The position numbers and the translations under genes are program-made. This document shows positions 20,603 through 31,777 of a stretch of DNA of 64,000 bases, in pieces. This DNA comes from Gari tellinella (taxonomy: Eukaryota; Mollusca; Bivalvia; Cardiida; Psammobiidae). The stretch is taken from NCBI GenBank assembly GCA_922989275.2, contig OV277861.1, forward strand, positions 94,402,993 to 94,466,992, in the 5' to 3' direction. Positions within the stretch are counted from its first letter, which is position 1. Each line of letters opens with the position of its first letter. The notes under the pieces are model-generated. The model saw nothing but the letters and a program-made list of their open reading frames with translations. It made no database searches and was not told the origin of the DNA.

Positions 20603-20812
20603 CAGTAAAACCTCTCTGTTAAAACCACTAAATTGTGTTTAATATAAGGTGTATTAAGGCAGTTGACTTCTTAAAACAAGGCGAAAATAAATCAGAAAGC
20701 TCCAAAAAGGAGATTTTTTAATTTACATAAACATTGTTTTCTGAGCTGTCACCTGTCTTTTATGAAATCAATTAGTCTTCTTTTAAATGGTCATATTAGA
20801 GGGGTTTAACTG
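20603..20812. mobile_element. TA-E, complete
   Basis: TA (20601-20602) CAGTAAAACCTCTCTG ... GAGGGGTTTAACTG TA. The hairpin is decayed. Confidence 0.8.
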
Positions 20813-21072
20813 TACTTCAAAAAACATAAATCTGCTGTTAATATGCTGCCAAGGAGTTTAAATGGGGAAGAATTACTGATGCAAACAAAGAGATTTTAAA
20901 TTACAAAGTTCATGAGATTTACCAGCGGTGATCAATTAAAGCCATTAAATATGCAAGGAATGCTGGTTATTCAGTGAAGCAGAGGTGGGTGCTGGTCTGC
21001 CTATAATGGCTATAATTCATTAATTCATGTATCAGAATCATTATTCAAATAACTAAAACCTGTATTTTTTAA

Positions 21073-21152
21073 CAAAACCCTATGTTGTGACTACTCACTA
21101 GGATCATCTCTTCATAAGATGCTAATAAGTAGTCACAAAATAGGTTTTGTTG
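21073..21152. repeat. CAG-C hairpin without terminal repeats
   Basis: AACAAAACCCTATGTTGTGAC pairs with GTCACAAAATAGGTTTTGTT around GATCATCTCTTCATAAGAT. Confidence 0.7.
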
Positions 21153-21158
21153 GAGCCA

Positions 21159-21417
21159 TTATCCAATAATACCGCATAAATACAGCTTTTTACACATATA
21201 ATTTATTCCTCCACTAAAGAGAATAGTTTTACATTATATTTAGTCATCGACCTCTATTGTAAAAATAATGTTTCTTTATCTTAGCAGACCGCAGCTTAAA
21301 GAAGGCTGAAAGTAAAGCAGAATGCGCCTTAAGGCGCATTCTGCTTTACTTTCAACCTGCTTTAAGTGGTAATTTGTCATCTAAACTAGAAAAGGGCTAT
21401 ATGGGGTAATGGGTTAA
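21159..21417 (-). mobile_element. TTAA-A, A-, perfect hairpin
   Basis: The left TTAA is decayed; right end ATGGGGTAATGGGTTAA. Hairpin GAATGCGCCTTAAGGCGCATTC split at its central TTAA near 21330. Confidence 0.85.
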
Positions 21418-21641
21418 AGAGAAATATTTCAAAACTCTTTTATTTACTGCCTCAAATTATTCCTGGTTTCTTCCATTTGATATATTAGTTGCTTCTTTCC
21501 TTATAGAGAACTACATTTAAAATCTTTGGATAGATTTTTTTAAGGATAATGATACAATAATTTATCAAATGTCAGATTCTAGGTCAAATGCAGCTGCAAA
21601 GATTATCTTAAACTAACACATTAGTGTTCAGAGATAGATGG

Positions 21642-21870
21642 TTAACTCTTTGCATGATGGGAAACTTTTTTGTCTGCAACAATTGTTGTCTGCTACCGAT
21701 CTAGAGTTACGATTTTTTTTTAAATTTCTTTCAAATTCAGGGTCAGACTGGCAAACAGCTTGGATCCTGGTGAGACGCCGCATAATGCGGCGTCTCATCT
21801 GGATCCAAATTGTTTGCAAAGGTTATCACTGTGGCAGTCATATATCTGCTGCTAGCAGGGTAAGAGTTAA
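21642..21870 (+). mobile_element. TTAA-G, complete
   Basis: TTAACTCTTTGCATGATGGG to GCTAGCAGGGTAAGAGTTAA. Hairpin at 21749-21819 centred on GACGCCGCATAATGCGGCGTC. Best reference copy of family G. Confidence 0.9.
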
Positions 21871-22028
21871 ACATAATGGAAGGGAGGTAACTCCACAGAA
21901 AATCAATATGCAGATTAATGCATTCAAATTTCACATAAAATTATATAGGCCTTTATATAAAATATGAAAAGAAGTTGCAAGTCATGATAGCTGCATGTAA
22001 AGTTTAACCAGTGTGCTAAATGACAGCA

Positions 22029-22265
22029 TGAACCCTTTCATCCCTGAAATCTCAAATGGAAAATTCCAATTCCTAATTGAGTCTAGCCCTTTTTCAACTA
22101 TCTAGAATTGTTTTTGTCAATGTATTGCGATATGACAAATAGTTCAGACCATGATCAGAGGGTTCCTTAGGCTCCTAAAGTGAACTGGGTATTCACTGTT
22201 TACAAGGGACAAGTGTACTGCTCACATGTACACTGTTTGCATGACTATCAGGATAAAAAGATTAA
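22029..22265 (-). mobile_element. TTAA-B, reverse, decayed
   Basis: Left end TGAACCCTTTCATCCC; right TTAA at 22262-22265 is shared with the next element. Confidence 0.75.
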
Positions 22266-22574
22266 CCCATTACTCCATAGCCTGGTTTCTAGTTTTGAAG
22301 ATAGGTGACCACTTAAAGCAGGTTGAAAGTAAAGCAGAATGCGCCTTAAGGCGCATTCTGATTTACTTTAAGCCTGCTTTAAGCTACCACCTGCTATGAT
22401 ATAGCACATATCTTCAGATATAAATTTGTGACCTGCTTCAAGCTACCATTATCTACGATATAGTAAAATATTTATTATTATGCATATTAATGACTGTATA
22501 AATTGGAACTATTTTCCTCAGTTGAGGAATATATTAAAGGTGTTAAAAGGTGTATTTATGTGGTAATGGGTTTA
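22262..22574 (+). mobile_element. TTAA-A, A+, with internal partial duplication
   Basis: TTAACCCATTACTCCATAGCC to GGTAATGGGTTT. After the hairpin, the CTGCTTTAAGCTACC...GATATAG segment is repeated as CTGCTTCAAGCTACC...GATATAG. Confidence 0.8.
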
Positions 22575-22969
22575 TAATGACAAGCCCTCTGATCTGGGTC
22601 TACACTAGCATGAATAAGTCTTGTTCAGTGCTATAAAGCTAAGCTCCTATATGGAATGAATGCTTTCTGTAATATTTAATGGCAGCGTTCATTATCAACT
22701 TATAGCGGCGTGTAACAAACCATTTCCCAACTGGCTCATATAACTGCAAATTTACATTTTTTTTATAGCGCTATAAACTTTTTCTTTGTTCTTTGTTTAG
22801 TGCTACGTAAAACCATATTTACCGTTCCCAAAGGAAAATTATCGCATGTCACAAAATGCTCCAAAACTTCCTTGTCATGCCTAGTTTCTACACTTTTACT
22901 ATAAATCTTGTCAATAAATGTATGTGGCCTCATGTGTACCAAAAGTCATAAACAAAAAACAATGTACAG

Positions 22970-23155
22970 CAAGGCTCCATATAAGAAACAAAATTAATAT
23001 CACTTTTTCTCAATAGTTTCAACACCAAATTCTATGGTGTCACTACTCATTAGAATTGTCTAGAAGAGAAGATTCTAATGAGTAGTGTCACAATTGGGTT
23101 TAATTCAGAAATAACGATTTTAGTTTTTGAAATACTCCCCTTATCCGGAGCCTTG
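22970..23155. mobile_element. CAG-C element
   Basis: CAAGGCTCCATATAAG left, CTTATCCGGAGCCTTG right; hairpin centred near 23065. Confidence 0.85.
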
Positions 23156-23207
23156 GTAGAGTCAATCTTATATCAAGTGATCACACAGAGAAGTATTGTG
23201 GAAGCTT

Positions 23208-23465
23208 CTAAACCCATTACCCCAAAACCTGTATCTAGTTTTTCCAGACAGGTGACTTAAAAGCAGGTTGAAAGTAAAGCAGAATGCGCCTTAAGGTACA
23301 TTCTGCTTTACTTTTAGCCTACTTTGAGCTATTATCTTCTATGATATAGGAACTATTTCTTATGGAACATTGTACATGACTTTATAAATTGGAACTGTTT
23401 TCTTCAGTGGAGGAATAAATTAAATGTGCTAAAAGGTCTTTATATTATATTGGGGAAAGGGTTAA
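23208..23465 (+). mobile_element. TTAA-A, A+
   Basis: Left CTAAACCCATTACCCC (TTAA mutated), right GGGAAAGGGTTAA. Confidence 0.85.
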
Positions 23466-23570
23466 AACAAATAATGGCTTAATCCAAATTATTTTAAGTG
23501 TTTTCAGTATTAATATAATCCTGCATTAAGCAACAACAGTTACCATTCATACTACACACGGGTCTTAATA

Positions 23571-23808
23571 TTAACCCATTACCCGAAGCTTGTTTCTAGT
23601 TTCGAAGATAGGTGACCCCTTAATTAAAACAGGTTGAAAGTAAAGCAGAATGTGCATTTACTTTCAGCCTGCTTTAAGCTATCATCTGCTAGGATTTAGA
23701 AAATATTTCTTATAATACTTTTTCATAACTGTGTAAAGTGGAACTGTTTTCTTCAGAAGTAATAAATTAAAGGCGTAAAAAGGCGTATTTTGGGAGAATG
23801 GGTCTTAA
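23571..23808 (+). mobile_element. TTAA-A, A+, centre of hairpin deleted
   Basis: TTAACCCATTACCC start, GAATGGGTCTTAA end; the arms join at GAATGTGCATTTACTTTCAG. Confidence 0.8.
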
Positions 23809-24050
23809 TCTATTGAATAGAGAGACTTAATGCAAGATTCACTGTACAACAGGTACTGTGAAAATAACCGTGACATTTTTACGACTTTCACAAAATTAGA
23901 AATATTTTGGAAAAAACATATATTTCCCCAGGGTAATTACAAGCAATAATTTAAGTTCTAAACAATGACAATGTAAGGAATGTTATCTATTGTTATGATC
24001 TTTTAAATGTGCAGACATTTTACAACTGTTTTACCAATCAATTTAGTCAA

Positions 24051-24295
24051 TTAACCCATTACCCCATTATAGCCTGATTCTTGTTTTGAAGACAGGTGAC
24101 CACTCAAAGGCAAATTCTGTTTTACTTTCAGCCTGCTTTAAGCTACCACCATATAGAGTATTAGAACATATTTCTCATACTGAATATACAGTGCTATATA
24201 AAAATAATTATTTTGTTTAGTGGAGGAATCAATCAAATTTATGGTGCATCATGGCTTAAGGCATATTTAGGTATATTTATGGTGCAATGGGTTAA
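24051..24295 (+). mobile_element. TTAA-A, A+, left arm deleted
   Basis: TTAACCCATTACCCCATTATAGCC to TGGTGCAATGGGTTAA. Confidence 0.8.
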
Positions 24296-24497
24296 AATAT
24301 CTCTTTCATATGTCTATGGATATTTGGAGTATTTTAAATACTGAAATCCTCTTTTCCATCAGTTCTATATTGCGAATGTAAGTTATAATTGTTTCTTCCA
24401 AGATTTTAATTTTTCTTGAGGGAATTGATTTCTTACTTCAGCACTGGCAACTTTTTAAGGTTTTATTGATCCTCTAAAGTAAAACTACATGTAGATA

Positions 24498-24743
24498 CAG
24501 TGGAGAATCTGTTATTCTTTCCCAATAAACGCGTTTACGCTAAAACGATTATTTGCAGTGCAAACAGTTTGGAGCCAGATCAGACGCCGGGTAACCCGGC
24601 GTCTGATCAGGCTCCAAACTGTTTGCCACCAAGATAAACATGAAATATCAGAATTGTCCAAAAGTTGTTCTTTTCTACGTTTTAGCGCTTTGCGTTTGCG
24701 TATGTTTGCGTTTAAACGGGAAAGAATAACAGATTCTCCACTG
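24498..24743. mobile_element. TA-D, complete
   Basis: TA flanks at 24496-24497 and 24744-24745. The hairpin GCAAACAGTTTGGAGCCAGA... is centred on CGCCGGGTAACCCGGCG. Confidence 0.9.
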
Positions 24744-24782
24744 TATGTGAGAGTAAGTTTCTCGTTTCCAAAATTCCTTCTT

Positions 24783-25020
24783 CAAACCTTCACCTAATAG
24801 TCTTGTACTAGTTTTGAAGACAGGCGACCACTTAAAACAGGTTGAAAGTAAAGCAGATATATGTGTTTTAAGAAGCAATCTGCTTTATTTTCAGCCTGCT
24901 TTAAGCTATTATCTGCTAGTATTATAGCAAACATTTCTTATAAAGTGGACAAATTTTTTTCAGATTTGAGGAATATAAATAGTTATAGATGTAAAATGGG
25001 CAATTATGGAGAAATGGGTT
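24783..25020 (+). mobile_element. TTAA-A, A+, decayed ends
   Basis: GTTTTGAAGACAGGCGACCACTTAAA through the hairpin to GGAGAAATGGGTTT. Confidence 0.7.
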
Positions 25021-25280
25021 TATGTCTATATAAAGCTATTCCCTACAGAATCTAGGAATACAGTTGCAAAAACAACCTGTAACCATTGTCTTTGACTTTT
25101 TTTTAACAGTAAGAAATTATTTACAAAGTCAAAGAAAGCTTGTTTCCCACTAACATACAAAGAGCTGAATGCATTTAGATGTCAAAATCTACTGATGTAA
25201 AAACTAAATTCCTCAAAGCTGAATGCATTTTAATGTTTCGATCTAGCATTATAATTAAATGTTAAAGAAATTTGTGATGC

Positions 25281-25528
25281 AAGCTTTCCTCCCTGAAACT
25301 TTAAATGGACAATTCCAGTTTCCATTTTAGTCTAGTCCATTTCTGACTTTTAAGGGGGGATTTTGTCATTATTTGGTATTATGACAAACAGTGAAGACCC
25401 TGATCAGAGGGCTCCTTTCGGAGCCCTCTGATCTGGGTCTTCACTGTTTGCATAGGACAAGTGTACTATCCACATGTTCACTGTTGGAAAAGGACGCCTA
25501 TATGTGGGACTAGGGTTCAAAGGGTTAA
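25281..25528 (-). mobile_element. TTAA-B, reverse
   Basis: GCTTTCCTCCCTGAAAC start (left TTAA lost), GGGTTCAAAGGGTTAA end; hairpin at 25384-25450. Confidence 0.85.
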
Positions 25529-25622
25529 TAGACAAAGTTAGTTTAAATCAAATGAAATTATAATGTGTATGATGTATCTAACAAACAAGTTGCCATCTTT
25601 AAGATGTCATCAACAGACAGTC

Positions 25623-25874
25623 TTAACCCTTTCCCCCATAGAAGCCTCTTTTTGCGAATTTGATTTATTCCTCCGCTGAAGAAAATAGTTCCAATTTAAT
25701 CAGTCATGAATATATATTATAGGGAATATTTTCTATATTCTAGCACATGATAGCTTAAAGCAGGCTGAAAATAAAGCAGAATGCACCTTAAGGCGCATTC
25801 TGCTTAACTTTCAACCTGCTTTAAGTAGTCACCTATCTTCAATACTAGAAATAGGCTATCAGGTAAAGGGTTAA
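25623..25874 (-). mobile_element. TTAA-A, A-, complete
   Basis: TTAACCCTTTCCCCCATAG to AGGTAAAGGGTTAA; hairpin centre GCACCTTAAGGCGC. Confidence 0.85.
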
Positions 25875-25984
25875 ACAACCTCTTTGACCCTTTTGATGCA
25901 AAGCATTTCAAAACAAATTCAGTTTTAAATTTTCCAATAAAATTAATAAGCAACTAAGATTGACTCTCAATGTTTAAACTACAA

Positions 25985-26090
25985 AAGGAAGTGCAGACCC
26001 TGATCAGTGGGCACCTGATGGGTGTGATCAGGGTCTGCACTGTTTGTAAAGATTGCATACATTATTTTCTCCTGCACAGTATAAGGGTTA
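25985..26090. mobile_element. B-type hairpin with right TTAA end
   Basis: GTGCAGACCCTGATCA / TGATCAGGGTCTGCAC at 25991-26040; right end ATAAGGGTTAA. Confidence 0.6.
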
Positions 26091-26377
26091 AAGATGACAC
26101 TCCTATCAGAATCCTTACTTTTGAAGAGTTTCTATAATTACATATCAAAGCCTGGCTTCAAATGGACTGAACATGAAAAGGAACTATATCCATAAAACAA
26201 AAGGGCAAAGAAAAAATGATATTTTTGTAAATCAATCATGGTTTCTTTCTGCTTGTAAAGACGTAGTATACCTGTGAATGTTTTTCTTTGATGAAAACCA
26301 TAAACCCCCTAATAAACTGACCCTTCTAGGCTTGGTTATTAAAATGATTCAATAGGTTTTTAAGTTTTTGAAGGTTC

Positions 26378-27067
26378 TCAACCCATTTTATGCGGGATAC
26401 ACTTTTAGGTGTACCTTTAGGCAAACAGTTTTGATCTCAGATGGTTTATGGTCTTAACGTACCAATGCCTCAACGTACCAGTCTCAATGTACCATTTTTC
26501 TAGACTGAACGTACCACTACATAAAATTTATAGAAAACAGTTTTATTATACTAGTTTTTAATAAAGAAATGGTTTATAATTATCCCTAATCTAATTTGAT
26601 TGATTTATGATATTTGTAATTAAAAAATCCACACCCGATCATAGAAAAAAAAGAATGCAGATACGTACATATTGAATTGTATAAACACATTGCATGCTGG
26701 GGATGAACTTTTACAAAAAGTGTAACTGGGTTATTGCAGATGAGAGGTCAACACAGGGTTACACCAGGGTATAAAAACACTATTTTACATTTTTTATCAA
26801 CTAATAAGGCTCAATTATGGTTGAAATATAGGTTTATTTAAAATGGTACGTTCAGACTGAAAATGGTACATTGAGGCAGTGGTACGTTCATGAAATGGGA
26901 CATTAAGACTAGTTACCATCTCAGATCAGGCTGAGATCAAAACTGTTTGCAGCTAAGTCAATACTCTATCAGAAAATGCTGAAATTATTTGCATATATTT
27001 GAGTTATACCCGCTGCAGACAACATTTTAAAATGGCCGCAAATATTACCCAGCATACAATGGGTTAA
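26378..27067. mobile_element. TTAA-G element interrupted by a MULE-like element
   Basis: Left TCAACCCATTTTATGCGGG, right TTACCCAGCATACAATGGGTTAA. Removing 26443-26917 and one copy of ATCTCAGAT restores an exact hairpin, GCAAACAGTTTTGATCTCAG / CTGAGATCAAAACTGTTTGC. Confidence 0.85.
26443..26917. mobile_element. MULE-like element, 475 bp, 9-bp target duplication
   Basis: Flanked by ATCTCAGAT at 26434-26442 and 26918-26926. Ends GGTTTATGGTCTTAACG and (inverse of right end) GGTAACTAGTCTTAATG. Inverted ends of about 75 bp contain repeated AACGTACCA motifs. The interior is AT-rich with no coding capacity. The 9-bp duplication is the main reason for the Mutator-like call. Confidence 0.85.
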
Positions 27068-27083
27068 AGAAGATGAATTGTTG

Positions 27084-27216
27084 TTAACCCTTTCCTCCCC
27101 GAGACTTCAAATGGACAAGTCCATTTTCTAATTAAGTCTAGTCCATTTATGATTATTTAGGTTGTTTCTTGTCAACATACTACAATATGGCAAACAGTGA
27201 AGACCAAGATCAGATC
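27084..27216 (-). mobile_element. TTAA-B, reverse, left half only
   Basis: TTAACCCTTTCCTCCCCGAG to CAAACAGTGAAGACCAAGATC; the second hairpin arm is absent. Confidence 0.7.
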
Positions 27217-27809
27217 TTTACTAGATCATAGCTAAATTTCAGCTAATAAGAAAAGTGTTAGCAAAAATTAAGCTTCCATCTGTTAGTTAGGATATAAGAA
27301 ATGTATCTTATCACTGGTTGCTGAGCAAAAAGAACAAATAATTTTGTCAAGATCATTTTTTTGGCTTTGGCAGGTAACACTGTAGTACAAATGTTTCGAT
27401 TATTAATAACATCTTTTAAAATTACATGCTCCAGCCATCTGTGTTCCAGTTCACATTTGTTTAATCAATAAAAACATCAAACAAAAGACAAAGCTCTATG
27501 ATCACGGCTCACACCCAAATACACACCTTGAAATAACCTTGGTCATTTTCGGCCCCAGTAAGTTTAATGGTCATTTAATGTCCAAGCAAGGCCATTTCCA
27601 AGGAACAACACTTATAATTACTTGGTGACTTTTGCCATGTCTACTGTTTCGATCTGGGTGTTCGGTATATCACAGTTGAATGGCCTGTCGAATTTCAACA
27701 GCTGCGAACAGACAATTGTTTCCCATAAATGTCCCAATCACAATTTCATGTAAATACAACAAATCTTGTAGCAAGCTACCAATAATTGATGTAATAGGAT
27801 AGGTGTTAA

Positions 27810-27898
27810 GACAGGTGAATGCTTAATGCAGGATAAAAATAATACAGAAAGCTCCTGTAGGAGCTTTCTGCATTATTTTTATCCTGCATTAAGCAACC
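27810..27898. repeat. TA-F hairpin, near-perfect
   Basis: GCTTAATGCAGGATAAAAAT...GCTCCTGTAGGAGC...ATTTTTATCCTGCATTAAGC, one mismatch (ATACAG/CTGCAT). Confidence 0.85.
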
Positions 27899-28149
27899 CT
27901 CTGCTTATAAGACTACCAATGGATCATCTATGGAGTGGGTGCTGAATAGAAGATTGATGGTACTACGATTGACAGAGACAGGAAGACGTAAAGAATGGAC
28001 GATGCAGAAAATGTTGTTTCTATGCCGAAAATGCTGTTATCTAAATTTGCAATCAATGTATAAAGACAGGCAAATTAACCGAGGGTGTTTGTTCAAATTG
28101 TTGATCGGGCAATACGAGAACAATTAAATCCAAACTAAATCCTTATCAT

Positions 28150-28250
28150 GCCACTTGACTAAAATTTGCAAACAATTTAGATCCATTTTGGATGCAAGGT
28201 TACTATTGTCTCACCAATCAGGATCAAAATAATGTGTCAAGCGTGCTCAG
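28150..28250. repeat. Decayed TTAA-G hairpin
   Basis: GCAAACAATTTAGATCC and GGATCAAAATAATGTGTC, poor pairing. Confidence 0.45.
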
Positions 28251-28420
28251 AATTTTTAAGCTAGAAACACATAAAAAATGAAATCAAGAAAAGGAACTTG
28301 CAGATGAAAACCCTGTTACCCTTCTGCTGCTGCAATATCATCTGCTTTTAAATTATCATCTGCAATTTTATCAAATTAAGATTTGTACATTTCTAAACTA
28401 AAGAAACTCAAAGAAACTTG

Positions 28421-28496
28421 CCAAACATTTTGGATGCAAATCAGACGATAATGATTAAGTTACTCGGCGTTTTTACTGCATCCAAACTGTTTGCAA
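28421..28496. repeat. TTAA-G hairpin, decayed
   Basis: GCCAAACATTTTGGATGCA and TGCATCCAAACTGTTTGC around CAGACGATAATG. Confidence 0.55.
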
Positions 28497-28810
28497 ATAA
28501 TGGTCAATTGCAACCTAGCTAAATGCCCAGGGTTAAAGCTGTTAAAACAGCAGCACAAAGATTGAGTGTGTCCGGAAAGCAAAATGACACTCATTTGCAT
28601 TAAATGACAACAACGGACTATAAAACATTTGGTCCATTGGCTTGAAGCATGAAACTGAAAACTGTGTGCTCGATTCCAAGCAACTATAATGACTGAATGC
28701 AAAGCTGCGAATGTAATCAAAACTTAATCATCATCAGCCTATGCGGTCAGTTAGAACTCCATGAATCATAAAAGAGAAACAGTTCTTGTCAGAAATGTAA
28801 TAAATCATAT

Positions 28811-29016
28811 ACAGGGAAACTTGTCTTATGCGACCGGTCTTTGAAATAGAATTGATATTTGAAATAATTTCAAAAGACAGGTGGTTGCTTAATGCGGGAT
28901 AAAAATAATGCAGAAAGCTCCTAGAGGAGCTTTCTGCATTATTTTTAACCTGCATTAAGCAACCACCTTTATGAAAGACTGCTGCATGAATCTTTTTCAA
29001 TACAAGCTTGACTGTA
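28811..29016. mobile_element. TA-F element with good hairpin
   Basis: Left end TACAGGGAAACTTGTCTTATG, right end ACAAGCTTGACTGTA, hairpin at 28884-28965 centred on GCTCCTAGAGGAGC. Confidence 0.7.
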
Positions 29017-29028
29017 GACTGGGAACCA

Positions 29029-29062
29029 CACTGTGGGGTGCATGCTGGTTCCCTTTGTAATT
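29029..29062. repeat. Small stem-loop
   Basis: GGGAACCA / TGGTTCCC arms with a 17-nt loop. No known function recognised. Confidence 0.4.
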
Positions 29063-29389
29063 TTGGGGACTAAAAAGTTACCAAGGAACACTAATGGTGG
29101 AAATGGGACAAAAGGGTTGAAAAGGACAGAATTATTCCCTTTTCATTAATTAAGCTAATGAGAAGTTGGTGACAAATTGGCCACCGTTGACCTTCATCTC
29201 TCACAAGTGGTCAGGCAGTGACATATGGCATGAGGACGCATTACTTTCCAACAAATTGAGAAAACAGCAGTGATTATAAACTTTGCTATGCTTAATTATA
29301 ATCCTCCAAGTAAATGTGGGTTTCGAAATATTTTGCTTAAAAATAATTTTTTATGTCATTTGTAAAGGACTGTAAACTCAAAATAGATG

Positions 29390-29458
29390 TCAAACAGTTT
29401 AGATCCCGATCAGATATTCCAATTCTTGGCATCTGATCTGGATCTAAACTGTTTGCAA
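29390..29458. repeat. TTAA-G hairpin
   Basis: CAAACAGTTTAGATCCCGATCAGAT pairs with ATCTGATCTGGATCTAAACTG. Confidence 0.75.
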
Positions 29459-29849
29459 ATGTTGGTAAAAATGAAGCTTTAGCCTAATAAAGGTTTCAAT
29501 TCAAGAAGTGTTGATTAAATGACTAGTGGATTGGTAGAAAGAAATCATTATCATTAGTAGGGGTAGATTGGAAAGTGTTCTTCTCCGGAGATTTTACAAG
29601 CCATTAACAACAGGCACCCACAGAGAACCTGCTAACACAATTTGTTTTCTGCGATTCCCTTTCATCTGACCATCCTCTATCTAGGAACTAATTTTTCAGT
29701 CTGTAAACTATTTAGCCAATTTCAAACAACAAACAGATTTATCTTGTTGCAGTGAATTCCCTGCACATAATTATTTGTAATTAGCCCTAAATATAACACA
29801 GGAAACAAGTACTGAAGACGCTTTTGCAAATAGTTCAGAGGCACCATTT

Positions 29850-29928
29850 TAGGCCATTAATATATTCTTCAACTGAAGCAAATAGTTCTACTTTATCAAT
29901 AGTTATGAATTTGAATCAGAGGAAATAC
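29850..29928 (-). mobile_element. TTAA-A, A-, left-part fragment
   Basis: TATTCTTCAACTGAAGCAAATAGTTC...TATGAATTTGAATCA. Confidence 0.5.
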
Positions 29929-29941
29929 TGCCTGTAACGTG

Positions 29942-30193
29942 TTAACCCTTTCCCCCATAGCAGCGACTTTAAGCGTATTTAATTTATTCCTCTATTGAAG
30001 AAAATAGTTCAAATTTATACTGTTATAAATAAGAATCATAAGAAATAGTTTCTATATTCTAGCAGATTATAGCTTAAAGCAGGCTGAAAGTAAAGCAGAA
30101 TGCGCCTTAAGGCGCATTCTGCTTTACTTTCAACCTGCTTTAAGTGGTCACCTGTTTTCAAAACTAGAAATAGGCTATAAGGTAATGGGTTAA
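29942..30193 (-). mobile_element. TTAA-A, A-, complete
   Basis: TTAACCCTTTCCCCCATAGC to GGTAATGGGTTAA; perfect hairpin around the central TTAA near 30106. An A+ right half follows directly from its right TTAA (to 30323). Confidence 0.9.
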
Positions 30194-30323
30194 GCTACAA
30201 TCTGCTAGGATACAGAAACTATTTCTTATGGTAGATATTCATGACTGCATAAACTGGAACTATTTTCCTCAGTGGAGGAGTAAATTAAAGGCATAAAAAG
30301 GTGTATTGGGTAATATAAGGGTT
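30190..30323 (+). mobile_element. TTAA-A, A+, right half
   Basis: TTAAGCTACAATCTGCTAGG to AAAAGGTGTATTGGGTAAT. It shares its first TTAA with the preceding element, as if that element had inserted into CTTTAAGCT. Confidence 0.65.
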
Positions 30324-30339
30324 GAAATTGAAGTAAGTT

Positions 30340-30470
30340 TTTCGACTAAAACAATAATGGTTGTCTGCTACTGTTCTAAAGTGTGTCAAACAGGTTGGAT
30401 CCTGATGAGATGCTATGTAATGTTAAATCTCATCCGGATCATAACTGTTTGAAAAGGTCACAATAGTTCC
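30340..30470. mobile_element. TTAA-G, core and left part
   Basis: TGGTTGTCTGCTACTGTTC and the hairpin GGTTGGATCCTGATGAGATG / CATCCGGATC at 30387-30452. Confidence 0.6.
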
Positions 30471-30499
30471 ACTGCAGGATTCCACAAAATTCTTTACAA

Positions 30500-30630
30500 A
30501 GTTGGTAGGTTACTCAGAGGGACAAACAGATTGGATCCCGATGAGATGCCATGCAATGTTGTATCTTTTCTGGACCCAGATAATGTTTGCAAAGGAAATC
30601 AATTAATGTTGCTAGTGTTCAAACAGTTAA
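30500..30630. mobile_element. TTAA-G, second adjacent copy, right part
   Basis: CAAACAGATTGGATCCCGATGAGATGCC... and the right end GTTGCTAGTGTTCAAACAGTTAA. Confidence 0.6.
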
Positions 30631-31028
30631 AAGTCAACTTTAATCGATCAAATATTTATCAAAAATTGAGATTTGTAAAGAGTTGTTCGATATGATAGGG
30701 AAGTCGTCACACAATTTCACTATGCCACAGGGCATTAGTAAACGTTGATGGCTTGTAAACATGTAGCATTTAATATTCATAGGCTTTCCTACACCAAGTT
30801 TTTAGTAAACAGTCCAGAGTGTATGCCATCAAATGTGATCTAGTAATAATTATTGGACTTCCTAATTTGTCACAATCAAATTTCAATACCATATAATTAT
30901 AAACATACCAGTTTACCTATTTTCTGAAGAGAAACCAACTTTGATTTGTATTAGAATATGACACCACCCTGATATAATGTACTCACCGGTTAACACCCAT
31001 AAAACAGTTACTGTCCTCTTTGATTCCT

Positions 31029-31283
31029 TTAATCCATAATTACCCCGTAATCTTTATCTATTATATAAGATATGTGACCACTTAAAGCAGGTTGAAAGTA
31101 AAGCAGAATGTTCCTTAAGGCACATTCTGCTTTACTTTCAGCCTGCTTTTAAATACCATCTACCAGAATATACAAAATATTTTCTTAAGATACATATTCT
31201 TGACTGTATAAATAGAACTATTTCCTTCAGTGGAGGAATACATAAAAGGCATAAAAAGGAGTATTTATAGGGTAATGGGTTAA
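31029..31283 (+). mobile_element. TTAA-A, A+, complete
   Basis: TTAATCCATAATTACCCCG to GGGTAATGGGTTAA; hairpin centre GTTCCTTAAGGCAC. A TTAA-G copy follows from 31289. Confidence 0.8.
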
Positions 31284-31288
31284 GTAAT

Positions 31289-31484
31289 CTTGCTGTCTGC
31301 AACAAATGTTGTTTGCAACAATTACGTTACTGTTCTTAAATAGAAAGTTTGAATGCATCTTTTTATAATAGGGCATTAAGTGTATCAAACTATTTAATAT
31401 TAGATCCAGATAAGATGTTGCATAATGTGGCATTTCATCAGGATCCAAACTGTTTACAAAGGTCATCACAGTTCCAACGCTAAG
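31289..31484 (+). mobile_element. TTAA-G, decayed
   Basis: TGCTGTCTGCAACAAATG left part. Hairpin TTAGATCCAGATAAGATG / CATTTCATCAGGATCC at 31385-31462. Confidence 0.65.
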
Positions 31485-31682
31485 CTCATGCAATTTATAA
31501 TTATAAGTATTACAGATTGTGAATCATTATTGTTAATGACATTGGTGCACTTCCTATTTTCTCACAGCACCTTACAAATTAATACATCCCAATCAAGTGT
31601 CATGTTCATCAATTTTTTACAATCGAAACTATACTCGACTACCAATAAGAAAACAATGTAAACATGGAGCTATTATTTTAAA

Positions 31683-31777
31683 GCAAGTTTCAGCTTAATA
31701 CAGGACAAAAGTGATGCAGAAAGCTCCTAATGGAGCTTTCTGCATTACGTATGTCCTGCATTAAGTAGTCACCTTTC
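31683..31777. repeat. TA-F hairpin
   Basis: CAGCTTAATACAGGACAAAAG and CGTATGTCCTGCATTAAG around GCAGAAAGCTCCTAATGGAGC. Confidence 0.75.
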
